Part shown: positions 1 through 8,238 of the stretch, piece after piece
How positions within the stretch are numbered: the first letter of the stretch is position 1
Layout of the letters: the number at the start of each line of letters is the position of its first letter
DNA from: Mycobacterium sp. DL99
Lineage (GTDB): Bacteria; Actinomycetota; Actinomycetes; Mycobacteriales; Mycobacteriaceae
NCBI RefSeq assembly: GCF_004762045.1
Contig: NZ_SJOM01000007.1
Coordinates: 1,455,672-1,519,671, forward strand
Length of the DNA stretch: 64,000 nt
Direction of reading: 5' to 3'
Notes under the pieces: model-generated
What the model was told of the DNA's origin: nothing
The model's database searches: none
The model's input: the letters and a program-made list of their open reading frames with translations, nothing else
Translations under genes and position numbers: made by a program

Positions 1-1419
1 GATCTGGGGCGCACCCAGTTGTTTGAGGCCTTCGACCCCGAACTCCAGGCCGTATCCGGATTGCTTGGCGCCGCCGAACGGCACCCGAGGATCGACGGCG
101 CCGTGTTTGTTGATCCACACGGTGCCGGCTTCCAGGCGGGCTGCGACCTGCCGGGCAGCCTCGGGATCGGACGACCAGACCGAGGCCCCCAGGCCGACGT
201 CGAGGGCATTGGCCATCTCGATGGCCTCCTCGATTTCTGTGTACCGCACGATCGGCAACGCCGGACCGAACTGTTCTTCGGCGACAAGAGGATTGGAGTT
301 GTCGATATCGGCGATCAACGTGGTGGGGTAGAAGAACCCCTGTTGGTGCGCGTCGGGTTCGCCGCCGACCAGCACAGTCGCGCCACTGTCTTTGGCGGCG
401 CGCACCAGGTTCGACACGATGTCGTACTGGGCCTTGTTCTGCAGCGGGCCCAGTACGTTCTGCTCGTCAAGGCCCACTCCCATCGGCATGTTCTTGGCGA
501 CCTCGACCAGGGCGGCGCAGACGTCGCCGTACACGTCGTCGTGGACGTACAGCCGCTTGAGGGCAGCGCAGGTTTGGCCGGTATTGATGAAGGCGCCCCA
601 GAACAAGTCCTCGGCGATCGCCTGGGGGTCGACATCGGGCAGCACGATCCCAGCGTCGTTGCCGCCGAGTTCGAGTGTCAGACGCTTCACTGTGTCCGCA
701 GAGGAACGAATGATGGCTTTACCGGTCGCCGTTGAGCCGGTGAACATGACCTTGTCGATATCAGGGTGGGCCGACAAGGCCTCGCCGACATCGCGTCCGC
801 CGGAAACGACGTGCAGCACATCCGCCGGCATCGCGCTGTTGATCACGTGCGTCAGTGCGAGAACCGACAGGGGCGTGTACTCCGACGGTTTGAGCACCAC
901 TGTGTTGCCCATCCGCAGTGCGGGCGCCAGCTGCCAGACGCTGATCATCATGGGCCAGTTCCACGGCCCGATCGCACCCACCACACCGAGCGGTCTGTAG
1001 TGCAGCTCGGCCCGGCCGCCGTCGTCGTCGACCAGCACCTCCGGCTCGATCGGGAAGGCTGCGGTCGTGCGCAACCACATCGCGCAGGCACCAACCTCGA
1101 AGCGTGCGTTCGGACCGTTGAGCGGTTTGCCCTGCTCACGCGATAGCAGCTCGGCCAGCGCTACAGCATTCGCATCGACCGCATCGGCAGCGCTAACCAG
1201 TAATTCGCTGCGCTCGCCGTGCGAGAGCTCACCCCAGGCGGGCTGCGCTGAACGGGCGGCGGCCACCGCGGCCTGCAGGTCGGCGACCGAGTGACGCGGG
1301 GCATGACCGACCACGGCGCCGGTCGCAGGATCACGGATTTCTCTGCCTCCGGTCGTCGACACGATCGCGGCGAGCAGCTGCTCGTAGTTCAGTACTGGAG
1401 CAGTCGCAGTAACCGTCAC
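1..1419 (-). CDS. Aldehyde dehydrogenase family protein (3' end outside window)
   Basis: NAD(P)-dependent oxidation of an aldehyde to a carboxylic acid. The reading frame is open for 473 codons from a GTG at 1419 and runs off the window start, so only the last residues are missing (the family is usually 450-500 aa). Visible family motifs include GPWNWPMM near residue 140, the cofactor-loop region FTGSTATGK, the glutamate motif LELGGND, and the catalytic cysteine in NTGQTCAALKR. The C-terminal part has WINKHG and PFGGAKQSGYG. An AGGAAGGG ribosome-binding site precedes the GTG; an ATG just upstream is followed at once by a stop in its frame. It is divergent from the SDR gene and shares with it a short intergenic region holding a palindrome. 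The aldehyde substrate cannot be told from sequence. Confidence 0.9.
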   Translation of the reverse strand, partial: MTVTATAPVLNYEQLLAAIVSTTGGREIRDPATGAVVGHAPRHSVADLQAAVAAARSAQPAWGELSHGERSELLVSAADAVDANAVALAELLSREQGKPLNGPNARFEVGACAMWLRTTAAFPIEPEVLVDDDGGRAELHYRPLGVVGAIGPWNWPMMISVWQLAPALRMGNTVVLKPSEYTPLSVLALTHVINSAMPADVLHVVSGGRDVGEALSAHPDIDKVMFTGSTATGKAIIRSSADTVKRLTLELGGNDAGIVLPDVDPQAIAEDLFWGAFINTGQTCAALKRLYVHDDVYGDVCAALVEVAKNMPMGVGLDEQNVLGPLQNKAQYDIVSNLVRAAKDSGATVLVGGEPDAHQQGFFYPTTLIADIDNSNPLVAEEQFGPALPIVRYTEIEEAIEMANALDVGLGASVWSSDPEAARQVAARLEAGTVWINKHGAVDPRVPFGGAKQSGYGLEFGVEGLKQLGAPQI

Positions 1420-1451
1420 GGCATTTCCCTTCCTAGAGTGATGCAGATCAT

Positions 1452-1467
1452 GCAATCATACGATTGC
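1452..1467. promoter_or_regulatory. Palindrome between divergent ALDH and SDR genes
   Basis: Perfect 6-bp inverted repeat GCAATC-ATAC-GATTGC, 33 bp upstream of the aldehyde dehydrogenase start and about 100 bp upstream of the SDR start. Its position fits a regulator operator for one or both divergent genes. No regulator gene is adjacent, so the partner is unknown. Confidence 0.35.
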
Positions 1468-1566
1468 GTCGGTTTCTAGTCGATGCGTGCAGAAATATGA
1501 CGCATCGTTTAGGTGGTGCTGTGCCGTGAAGGCGTTCGTCGAAGAGACCACCCAGAGGAGATAGTG

Positions 1567-2334
1567 ATGGACAGTGTCGAAGTGCCGTGTCGGATCATCA
1601 TCACCGGAGGCGCCTCGGGCATCGGGGCGGCGGTGGCGCGGCTGTGGGCCGAGAACGGGGCTCGCGTCGGAATCATCGTTCGCAGTGAAGAATCGATACG
1701 CCGCGCGCTCAGTGGTGAGTTACGCGATCAAGGGCACGCAATCGAGTTCCACGTCGCCGATGTGGCCGACGAGCGTGCCGTCGGCGTCGCTGTTGGTGCG
1801 CTTGCAACGCGTCTGGGTGGACTCGATGCCGTGGTCGCCAGCGCGGGAATCGAAGGCGAAATGGGTGCCGCACTCGGGGAGGTCACCTCGGAGAGTTTCC
1901 GGCGGGTGCTCGACGTGAACGTACTCGGCGTCTTCCACCTCGTGAAACACGCAGTGCCGCACCTCATCGGGGCCACCGACCCGTCGATCACCCTGATCGG
2001 GTCGGATTCGGGATTCGTGGCCGCCAGGGGAATGCTGGCGTACAACGCCTCCAAGGGCGCCCTGGTCCAGCTCACGCGTGCACTCGCCGTCGAGCTATTC
2101 GACGATTTCGGCATCCGGGTCAACAGTGTGTGCCCGTCGATCGTCGACACCCCCATGGCCCGTCGCGGAATGGGAATCGATTCCTTCGATGACATCTCCG
2201 AGTTCCCTGTCAACTCTGCCGACGACATCGCTTGGAGCGTGAGCTATCTCGCCTCTGCCCGCTCCCGCGCCATCAACGGGGTGAATCTGCTGTCCGACTT
2301 CGGGTACTCCGGACGCTCGTCATTCCCGGCCTGA
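1567..2334 (+). CDS. SDR family oxidoreductase
   Basis: Classical short-chain dehydrogenase/reductase of 255 aa, the usual length. The N-terminal Rossmann motif is TGGASGIG (around residues 11-18), the structural motif is NAG-like (ASAG), and the catalytic region has Ser in LIGSDSG followed by YNASK (Tyr and Lys of the active site). The ATG at 1567 is chosen because CAGAGGAG lies just upstream; an in-frame GTG at 1513 has no such site. It lacks the extended loop typical of mycofactocin-coupled SDRs, so NAD(P) exchange with solvent is more likely. It is divergent from an aldehyde dehydrogenase, which suggests an alcohol-to-acid pathway, but this is inference. Confidence 0.85.
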   Translation: MDSVEVPCRIIITGGASGIGAAVARLWAENGARVGIIVRSEESIRRALSGELRDQGHAIEFHVADVADERAVGVAVGALATRLGGLDAVVASAGIEGEMGAALGEVTSESFRRVLDVNVLGVFHLVKHAVPHLIGATDPSITLIGSDSGFVAARGMLAYNASKGALVQLTRALAVELFDDFGIRVNSVCPSIVDTPMARRGMGIDSFDDISEFPVNSADDIAWSVSYLASARSRAINGVNLLSDFGYSGRSSFPA

Positions 2335-2578
2335 GCACGCCGGCCGTCGAAGCGCAGACCCGGACTTAGGCATCGCGGCGGCCAACGGGCTCGCAATTCT
2401 TTGCGTGGACCGGCCACGGGACGACGTCGCTGCTGGGTTGCAGGTAGTCGACCCGCCAGGCGGTGACGATGATGCCGGCGCCGTCGACGAGACGCTCAGT
2501 GCTGCCGGACTTCTGAATCACCGGCAGAATGGAGTTCCCTGTGCCGCCCCCGGCGTGCCGGCGGGTCCCTGATGCGGG

Positions 2579-3829
2579 CTAAGCGCTCGGTCGGGCCAGG
2601 GTGTCGGCGAATTGGTCAACGGCCCAATCGAGCTCGTCGGCGGTCACCACCAGGGGTGGGGCGAACCGCAAGGTCGAGCCGTGGGTGTCCTTGACCAATA
2701 CGCCGCGTTCGGCCAGCGCCGTTCCGAGCTGTTTACCGTTGCCCAGAGCGGGGTCGACGTCCACCCCCGCCCACAATCCCATGCCCCGCACGGCCGTCAC
2801 GCCGTGCCCGATCAACGACCGCAGTCTCTCGTGCAGGTGGGAACCGAGTTCGGTTGAACGGAGCTGGAATTCGCCACGGCGCAGCATGCCGACGACGGTG
2901 GTGCCGATGGCTGTGGCCAGTGGGTTGCCGCCGAATGTGGAGCCGTGCTCGCCGGGGTGCAGCACGCCGAGTACGTCGCGGTCGGCCACCACCGCGGACA
3001 GCGGTACCACGCCACCGCCGAGAGCCTTGCCGAGCAGATACACGTCGGGAACCACATCCCAGTGTTCGCAGGCGAAGGTGCGTCCGGTGCGGGCCAGGCC
3101 GGACTGGATCTCGTCGGCGATCATCAGCACGTTGTTGCGGGTGCAGATCTCGCGGACCCGGGGCAGGAAGTCGGCGGGCGGGACGATGATGCCCGCCTCA
3201 CCCTGGATCGGCTCGATCAGCACCGCGGCGGTGTTCGCGTCGATCGCGTCGGCGAGCGCCCGATGGTCCCCGAACGGCACCGAGCGGAACCCGGGTGTGT
3301 AGGGGCCGAAGCCGCGGCGCGCGGACTCGTCATCGGAGAAGCTGATGATCGTGGTGGTGCGGCCGTGGAAGTTGTTGTGCGCCACCACGATGTTGGATGT
3401 TTCTGCAGTCACCCCCTTGACGTCGGTGGCCCACTTGCGGGCCACCTTGATGCCGCTCTCGACAGCCTCGGCGCCGCTGTTCATCGGCAGCACCATGTCC
3501 TTGTCGCACAATCCGGCCAGTGCCTGCGCGAACGGACCGAGCCGGTCGGAGTGGAAGGCGCGGCTCACCAGGGTCAGCCGGTCCAGTTGGGCGTGTGCGG
3601 CGGCGATGATCTCGGGATTGCGGTGTCCGAAGTTGACCGCCGAATAGGCGGCCAGGCAATCGAGGTAGCGCCGGCCGGTCACATCGGTGATCCAGGCTCC
3701 CTCGGCGCTTTCCGCGACCACCGGCAGTGGCGAGTAGTTGTGGGCGACATAGCGATCGTCGAGCGCGATCGCCGAGGCGGTCACAGAATCCGGGGTGGCC
3801 TGGTTGTCCACACTGTCCAGCATGGTCAT
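2579..3829 (-). CDS. rocD: Ornithine--oxo-acid aminotransferase
   Basis: PLP-dependent class III aminotransferase converting ornithine and 2-oxoglutarate to glutamate semialdehyde and glutamate, in arginine/ornithine catabolism. The 416-aa product has the class III signature IADEIQSGLARTG (Asp contacts the PLP pyridine nitrogen) and the PLP lysine in LLGKALGGGVVPLSAV. The N-terminal stretch YVAHNYSPLPVV and CLAAYSAVNFGHRNP are typical of ornithine aminotransferases. The start at 3829 overlaps the stop of the upstream DDAH-like gene as ATGA, so the two genes are translationally coupled. Some genomes carry rocD split in two; here it is one intact gene. Confidence 0.92.
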   Translation of the reverse strand: MTMLDSVDNQATPDSVTASAIALDDRYVAHNYSPLPVVAESAEGAWITDVTGRRYLDCLAAYSAVNFGHRNPEIIAAAHAQLDRLTLVSRAFHSDRLGPFAQALAGLCDKDMVLPMNSGAEAVESGIKVARKWATDVKGVTAETSNIVVAHNNFHGRTTTIISFSDDESARRGFGPYTPGFRSVPFGDHRALADAIDANTAAVLIEPIQGEAGIIVPPADFLPRVREICTRNNVLMIADEIQSGLARTGRTFACEHWDVVPDVYLLGKALGGGVVPLSAVVADRDVLGVLHPGEHGSTFGGNPLATAIGTTVVGMLRRGEFQLRSTELGSHLHERLRSLIGHGVTAVRGMGLWAGVDVDPALGNGKQLGTALAERGVLVKDTHGSTLRFAPPLVVTADELDWAVDQFADTLARPSA

Positions 3830-4668
3830 GGATGTAGCTCCAGGGTGCAGCATTTGACGGATCCGCCGCCTTTGAGGAGTTCGGACAGGTCGACGCCGAC
3901 CGGCTCGAATCCGGCCCGGCGCAATTGGCCCGCGAATCCGGAGGCGGCCGCGGGCATCACGACGTGGTGGCCGTCGGACACCACGTTGAGGCCGAGGACA
4001 TACGCATCGGCCGAGCCGACTTCGATGGCGTCGCTGAACAGTTCGGCAAGATGCCTTCGGGCGTCGTCGCTGAAGGCCGGGGGATAGTAGGCGATCGTCG
4101 AGTCGTCGAGCACGGCCAACGCGGTGTCGAGGTGATAGAAGCGCGGGTCGACGAGTTCCAGGCTGGTCACGTCCAGGCCGGTGATGGCCGCGATCTCGTC
4201 ATGGGCGCGCCGGTCGGTGCGAAAACCGTATCCGGCCAACAGGTTTGACCCGACGAGCAGCAGGTCGCCCTGGCCTTCGTTGACGTGGTCGGTGCGGACG
4301 GGGCGGTAGCCGGCCTCGGCCATCCACTCGGCGTAGGCATCCGCCTCGCCGGCCCGCTGCGGGTAGGCGAAACGGGCCACCACCGCGGTGTCCCCGACCA
4401 GGAAGCCGCCGTTGGCGGCGTAGACCATGTCGGGCAGGCCGTCGCGCGGTGTCACCAGGTCGACGGTGTGGCCGAGGTCGGCGTACACCCGGCGCAGCGT
4501 GTCCCACTGGGCCAGTGCGAGCGCGGTGTCGACGGGCGTGGCGGTGTCCATCCACGGGTTGATGGCGTATTCGACGGTGAAGTACTCGGGGGCGGTCATG
4601 GCGTAGTGGCGGGTTGTCGCGGACCGTGTCGGTGTCGCCGCGCCGCTCCCGGGCGCAGCGTCGGGCAT
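3826..4668 (-). CDS. Dimethylarginine dimethylaminohydrolase/amidinotransferase-like hydrolase
   Basis: Member of the guanidino-group-modifying superfamily (DDAH, arginine deiminase, amidinotransferase), probably hydrolysing arginine or methylated arginine toward citrulline. The 280-aa product has the substrate-loop PDMVYAANGGF, the catalytic His region DPRFYHLDTALAVL, and the nucleophilic Cys near the C-terminus in GGGSVKCCTLEL. The ATG at 4668 is chosen because GAGGAAG lies just upstream; an in-frame ATG at 4689 is possible. It forms a coupled pair with rocD (ATGA overlap) and is divergent from an Lrp/AsnC regulator, which fits an arginine or ornithine utilisation unit. Whether the substrate is arginine or dimethylarginine cannot be decided here. 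Confidence 0.85.
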   Translation of the reverse strand: MPDAAPGSGAATPTRSATTRHYAMTAPEYFTVEYAINPWMDTATPVDTALALAQWDTLRRVYADLGHTVDLVTPRDGLPDMVYAANGGFLVGDTAVVARFAYPQRAGEADAYAEWMAEAGYRPVRTDHVNEGQGDLLLVGSNLLAGYGFRTDRRAHDEIAAITGLDVTSLELVDPRFYHLDTALAVLDDSTIAYYPPAFSDDARRHLAELFSDAIEVGSADAYVLGLNVVSDGHHVVMPAAASGFAGQLRRAGFEPVGVDLSELLKGGGSVKCCTLELHP

Positions 4669-4712
4669 GACTTCCTCGGAAATCGTCATGAATCGACGAT
4701 AAGAAGCGCAGG

Positions 4713-4742
4713 TGACGCAATCAATCGCTGCCTGTTGCGTCA
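4713..4742. promoter_or_regulatory. Candidate Lrp/AsnC operator
   Basis: Inverted repeat TGACGCAA (4713-4720) and TTGCGTCA (4735-4742) separated by 14 bp, in the space between the divergent DDAH-rocD unit and the Lrp/AsnC gene. A further half-like GCGTCA lies at 4768-4773. Lrp-family dimers and octamers commonly bind such repeated half-sites near their own promoters. Confidence 0.5.
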
Positions 4743-4802
4743 TGTATGGGGATATATTGCACAAGTCGCGTCACGGCGATGGTTTGTTGCGTGGAGGTCG
4801 AT

Positions 4803-5249
4803 GTGGAGCGTCTGGACGACACCGACGAGCGGATTCTGGCCGCACTCACCGAGCACGCCAGGGCGACGTTCGCCGAGATCGGGCAGCGGGTGAATCTGTC
4901 GGCGCCCGCGGTCAAGCGGAGAGTGGACCGCATGGTCGCCGACGGGGTGATCCGCGGCTTCACCACCGTGGTCGACCGCAATGTGCTCGGCTGGAGCACC
5001 GAGGCCTATGTACAGGTGTTCTGCCAAGGCACCATCTCGCCGGATCAGTTGCGCGCAGCCTGGATCGACATCCCGGAGGTGGTCAGTGCGGCAACGGTGA
5101 CCGGTACCGCGGACGCCATCCTGCACGTGTTGGCACGCGACATGCGCCACCTTGAGGAGGCGCTGGAGCGCATCCGATCAACGGCCCGTATCGAGCGCAG
5201 CGAGAGCATCGTGGTGCTCACCAATGTCATCGACCGGGGCCGGTCGTGA
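4803..5249 (+). CDS. Lrp/AsnC family transcriptional regulator
   Basis: 148-aa feast/famine regulator. The N-terminal winged helix-turn-helix is seen in ERLDDTDERILAALTEHARATFAEIGQRVNLSAPAVKRRV..., followed by the ligand-binding RAM/ACT-like domain with GTADAILHV. The GTG at 4803 is chosen because GGAGG lies 5 nt upstream and gives the normal family length; ATG codons at 4746 and 4779 would add residues without support. It is divergent from the DDAH-like hydrolase and rocD, so it most likely senses an amino acid such as arginine or ornithine and controls those genes. Confidence 0.9.
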   Translation: MERLDDTDERILAALTEHARATFAEIGQRVNLSAPAVKRRVDRMVADGVIRGFTTVVDRNVLGWSTEAYVQVFCQGTISPDQLRAAWIDIPEVVSAATVTGTADAILHVLARDMRHLEEALERIRSTARIERSESIVVLTNVIDRGRS

Positions 5250-5301
5250 CGCCGCGCACGCGAGGAGCAAAATCGGCGGTAGGTCATCGGCCTGCGCAAA
5301 C

Positions 5302-5315
5302 GTAGGGTGCCCTAC
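5302..5315. promoter_or_regulatory. Short palindrome upstream of ferredoxin reductase gene
   Basis: Perfect inverted repeat GTAGGG-TG-CCCTAC lying 33 bp before the start codon of the ferredoxin reductase gene. It may be an operator; no binding protein can be named. Confidence 0.3.
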
Positions 5316-5347
5316 AACGCTTAACCCCGATCGTGTAAAAACCCCAC

Positions 5348-6535
5348 GTGACTACTTCTACGGGTTCAGCGGCGGGCATCGTCATCGTCGGCGGCGGCTT
5401 GGCTGCGGCCCGGACGGCCGAACAGCTGCGCCGGTCGGAGTGCGCCGGGCCCATCACGATCGTCAGCGACGAGGACCATCTGCCCTACGATCGGCCGCCG
5501 CTTTCCAAGGAAGTCCTGCGTGCCGAAACCGACGACGTCACGCTCAAGCCGGCCGAGTTCTACGCCGAGAACGACATCACGCTGCGGCTCGGCTCGGCCG
5601 CGCAGTCGGTGGACACCGCCGCCAAGACGTTGAAGCTCGCCGACGGCAGCGACGTGGCCTACGACGAGCTCGTGATCGCCACCGGACTGGTGCCCAGGCG
5701 CATCCGGTCCTTCGGCGATCTGGCCGGCATCCACGTGCTGCGGTCCTACGACGAGAGCATGGCCCTGCGCGAGCACGCCGGGAAGGCCCAACGTGCCGTG
5801 GTGGTCGGAGCTGGCTTCATCGGCTGCGAGGTGGCCGCGAGCCTGCGCAAGCTGGGTGTCGAGGTGGCGCTGGTGGAGCCGCAGCCGACACCGCTGGCTT
5901 CGGTGCTGGGCGAGCAGATCGGTGCGTTGGTGACCCGGCTGCACCAGGCCGAAGGCGTCGACGTGCGCTGCGGCGTCGGGGTGTCCGAGGTGCGGGGCGC
6001 CGACAAGGTCGAGCAGGTGGTGCTCGGCGACGGCACCGAGCTGGACGCCGATCTCGTGGTAGTCGGCATCGGATCCCACCCGGCGGTCGAGTGGCTGGAG
6101 GGCAGCGGGATCGAACTGGACAACGGTGTGGTGTGCGACGAGGTCGGCCGGTCCAGTGCCGCGGGCGTGTGGGCCATCGGCGATGTCGCCTCGTGGCGTG
6201 ATCACGTGGGTGGCCAAGCGCGCGTTGAGCATTGGAGCAACGTTGCCGATCAGGCGCGGGCGATGGTGCCGGCCATGCTGGGCCAGGAGGCCTCGCCCGT
6301 CGTGTCGGTGCCGTACTTCTGGAGCGATCAGTACGACGTCAAGATCCAGTGCCTGGGCGAGCCCGAGGCTGACGATGTCGTGCACGTGGTCGAGGACGAC
6401 GGCCGCAAGTTCCTGGCCTTCTACGAGCGCAACGGCGTCGTGGTCGGTGTGGTCGGCGGCGGCATGCCCGGCAAGGTGATGAAGGCCCGCGGCAAGATCG
6501 CCGCAGGCGCCCCCATCTCCGACGTCCTGGGCTGA
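5348..6535 (+). CDS. NAD(P)/FAD-dependent ferredoxin reductase-type oxidoreductase
   Basis: 395-aa flavoprotein of the putidaredoxin/rhodocoxin reductase type that passes electrons from NAD(P)H through FAD to a ferredoxin, often serving cytochrome P450 or other oxygenases. The FAD motif is IVIVGGGLAAARTAEQLR at the N-terminus, the conserved YDRPPLSKE follows, and the NAD motif is VVVGAGFIGCEVAASLRK near residue 155. The second FAD-contact motif is GVWAIGDVASW, and the C-terminal domain has YFWSDQYDVKIQCLG. The start is a GTG. No ferredoxin gene is adjacent; the P450 at 16.9-18.1 kb is a possible but unproven partner. Confidence 0.9.
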   Translation: MTTSTGSAAGIVIVGGGLAAARTAEQLRRSECAGPITIVSDEDHLPYDRPPLSKEVLRAETDDVTLKPAEFYAENDITLRLGSAAQSVDTAAKTLKLADGSDVAYDELVIATGLVPRRIRSFGDLAGIHVLRSYDESMALREHAGKAQRAVVVGAGFIGCEVAASLRKLGVEVALVEPQPTPLASVLGEQIGALVTRLHQAEGVDVRCGVGVSEVRGADKVEQVVLGDGTELDADLVVVGIGSHPAVEWLEGSGIELDNGVVCDEVGRSSAAGVWAIGDVASWRDHVGGQARVEHWSNVADQARAMVPAMLGQEASPVVSVPYFWSDQYDVKIQCLGEPEADDVVHVVEDDGRKFLAFYERNGVVVGVVGGGMPGKVMKARGKIAAGAPISDVLG

Positions 6536-6547
6536 CTTTCCCTGCGA

Positions 6548-6592
6548 TTTGTGGAGTTTCAGCCGCGCTGGGTGCGGCCAGAACTCCACAAA
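6548..6592. terminator. Long inverted repeat between convergent genes
   Basis: Arms TTTGTGGAGTT (6548-6558) and AACTCCACAAA (6582-6592) pair perfectly. The 23-nt loop contains a second small stem, GCCGC/GCGGC. It sits between the convergent ferredoxin reductase and VOC genes, so it can act as a bidirectional terminator. There is no clear U-tract, which is common for mycobacterial terminators. Confidence 0.6.
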
Positions 6593-6597
6593 CCGCT

Positions 6598-7581
6598 CTA
6601 GAACTGGCCGAGGTAGAAGCGGCCGCCCTGGTCGTCGGTGCACTCGGCCATCAGTCCGTAGGGCTGTCGTGACGGCTGTTGCAACACCGTGCCGCCGGCC
6701 TCGACGACGCGGCTGACCGCGGCATCGATATCGGCGACGGTCCACATCGGCACGGTCACGGCCCGTGCCGCGCCGCCGGCCATGCCGGACATCGGCTGGC
6801 TGCCCTGCACCCCCCAGCCGTCGTCGACCCGGCCGGATTCGAAGGTCCAGAAGAACAGCCGGCTGTAGAACGCCTTGAACGCCGTCGAGTCGGCTACTTC
6901 GTAGGTGATGTACGAAAGCTCGCCCGGCCCAGCACCATTGAGCTTGGGGCGGGGGATGACGGAGGTCGGCTGGAACACCGCGAAGGCGGTTCCGGCCGGG
7001 TCGGTGGCGTCCAGCACGGTGCCGAAGTCGAACTCGTGGGTCTCCCCGGGTTGGCCGCCGCCTGCCAGGATGGCCTGGCGGGCCCCGTCCAGATCGGTCA
7101 CGGCGTATGCGCAGAACAGGGTGGACGGGCCGTCGGCGTTGAAGATGCCGATGTGCTGTTCGGTGTTGGTGACCTGCCGGGTGGCCGGGTCAAAGGTCCA
7201 GCCCAGCACGTGGCCGTAGAACCGGGCGGCACGCGCGATGTCGGGTGCCCAGACCGAGACGTAGCCGACGTCGCCGTGCTGGATGGGGGTGACGGCTCCG
7301 GTCGCCGCCCCGGTCAGCATCCAGCGGTGGCCGGACGGGTCGATGATCGCCGCATTGCGGGTGCCGTAGCTCTCGTAGGGCTCACGCTGTACGAGTGCCC
7401 CCAGGTTCCTGGCCCGCTCCAGGGTGGCATCGGTGTCGCGCACCTGGAGCATCAGGCTGACCGAATTGGCCTGTGGTGCAGGTGCCTTCAGGCCCAACTC
7501 TGGGTACTCGTCGGCCAGGTACAACACCCCGCCGCCCAGCTCGAGTTCGGCGTGGCCGATGCGTCCGTCGTCCATGACCAC
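6598..7581 (-). CDS. VOC (glyoxalase/bleomycin resistance) family protein, three VOC domains, 5' end disrupted
   Basis: The frame encodes three consecutive vicinal-oxygen-chelate domains. The first contains ELELGGGVLYLADE and IIDPSGHRWML, the second starts near VGYVSVWAPDIARAARFYG, and the third starts near ELSYITYEVADSTAFKAFY and runs to the end. The first start codon in frame is the GTG at 7581, but clear VOC homology (IPYLAVPDARAAIAWYIEAL) continues upstream to 7665 in the same frame. No ATG, GTG or TTG occurs between that point and the in-frame stop at 7723-7725. The N-terminal half-domain therefore has no start of its own and abuts the sigma-factor frame one nucleotide out of phase. This suggests a frameshift in a sigma-VOC fusion, a small deletion, or a sequencing error. 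The function of the VOC part is unknown. Confidence 0.7.
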   Translation of the reverse strand: MVMDDGRIGHAELELGGGVLYLADEYPELGLKAPAPQANSVSLMLQVRDTDATLERARNLGALVQREPYESYGTRNAAIIDPSGHRWMLTGAATGAVTPIQHGDVGYVSVWAPDIARAARFYGHVLGWTFDPATRQVTNTEQHIGIFNADGPSTLFCAYAVTDLDGARQAILAGGGQPGETHEFDFGTVLDATDPAGTAFAVFQPTSVIPRPKLNGAGPGELSYITYEVADSTAFKAFYSRLFFWTFESGRVDDGWGVQGSQPMSGMAGGAARAVTVPMWTVADIDAAVSRVVEAGGTVLQQPSRQPYGLMAECTDDQGGRFYLGQF

Positions 7582-8143
7582 CGGTTCGCCGATCTGTACG
7601 GCCCCGAGGGCTTCGATGTACCAGGCGATGGCAGCGCGGGCGTCGGGTACGGCCAGATAGGGGATCGCCGCCGCGGCGGGCCCGCACCAGCAGGGCCTCG
7701 GTGGCGTGTACCGTGCGGCCGATCAGCTCGGCGCATTCACCCACCGTGCAGTCGTCGAGGTAGCGCAGGACGAGGACGGTGCGGTGATGTTCGGGTAACC
7801 GGGCCAAAACCGATTCGGCGACAATGCGATCCAACTCGGCATCCCAGTCGTCCACCGGGTCCACCGGTTCGGGCAGCTCGGCTACCGGCACGGTGAGCCG
7901 ATCGTGCCGCCGACGGTAGTGGTCGGCGAGTTTGTGCCTGGCCACCCCGATCAACCAGGGCACCGAGATGGGCGGCGGCGACGGTCTGCGGGCCGCGTCC
8001 ATGGCGGCCAGGAACGTCTCCGACGTCAGGTCTTCGGCGGTTCCGCGGTCACCGCAGCGTCGTACGAAGTAGCCGTACACCGCTGGCAGGGCCTCGTCGT
8101 AGCACCTCAGCAGTACCCGCGGAGCGTCAGTTTCGGCGCTCAC
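7382..8143 (-). CDS. ECF-type RNA polymerase sigma factor (C-terminal part out of frame)
   Basis: Sigma-70 family, extracytoplasmic-function type. Region 2 is seen in LLRCYDEALPAVYGYFVRRCGDRGTAEDLTSETF (broken here only for description) with WLIGVARHKLADHYRR. Region 4 is seen in LPEHHRTVLVLRYLDDCTVGECAELIGRTVHATEALLVRAR, a typical helix-turn-helix end. Sigma homology stops at about 7676. Beyond it the frame reads Arg/Pro-rich sequence that is simply the VOC gene in another frame, down to a stop at 7382. The real product therefore either ends near 7676 or, with a one-base shift, continues into the triple-VOC protein. The GTG start at 8143 has AAGGG upstream. No anti-sigma gene is adjacent. Confidence 0.7.
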   Translation of the reverse strand: MSAETDAPRVLLRCYDEALPAVYGYFVRRCGDRGTAEDLTSETFLAAMDAARRPSPPPISVPWLIGVARHKLADHYRRRHDRLTVPVAELPEPVDPVDDWDAELDRIVAESVLARLPEHHRTVLVLRYLDDCTVGECAELIGRTVHATEALLVRARRGGDPLSGRTRRPRCHRLVHRSPRGRTDRRTGGHGRRTHRPRRTRAGRRGVVPGRRVPRVGPEGTCTTGQFGQPDAPGARHRCHPGAGQEPGGTRTA

Positions 8144-8238
8144 ACCCTTATCGTCGTCGCCGGGGACCGAACTCCGACGGGGTTGTGCGAAGAAATTTTC
8201 GCCGGAAAATCATTGGCCGCGGCCGGGCGGGGTGCGTC

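Noticed and set aside
1567..2334. SDR as a mycofactocin-coupled dehydrogenase
   Set aside because: It lacks the typical N-terminal and loop features of mycofactocin-coupled SDRs, and it is not adjacent to the mft genes.
2366..2521. Minus-strand frame of about 51 codons from a GTG at 2521, downstream of rocD
   Set aside because: It is open and plausible in codon use, but has no ribosome-binding site, no known family and no other support. It may be a remnant; not annotated.
2945..4087. Long plus-strand ORF of 380 codons opposite rocD and the DDAH-like gene
   Set aside because: Antisense shadow typical of GC-rich DNA. The minus-strand genes have clear family motifs over the same bases.
7382..7675. 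Arg/Pro-rich C-terminus of the sigma-factor ORF as a real domain
   Set aside because: The same bases encode a clear VOC domain in another frame; the tail is an out-of-frame reading.
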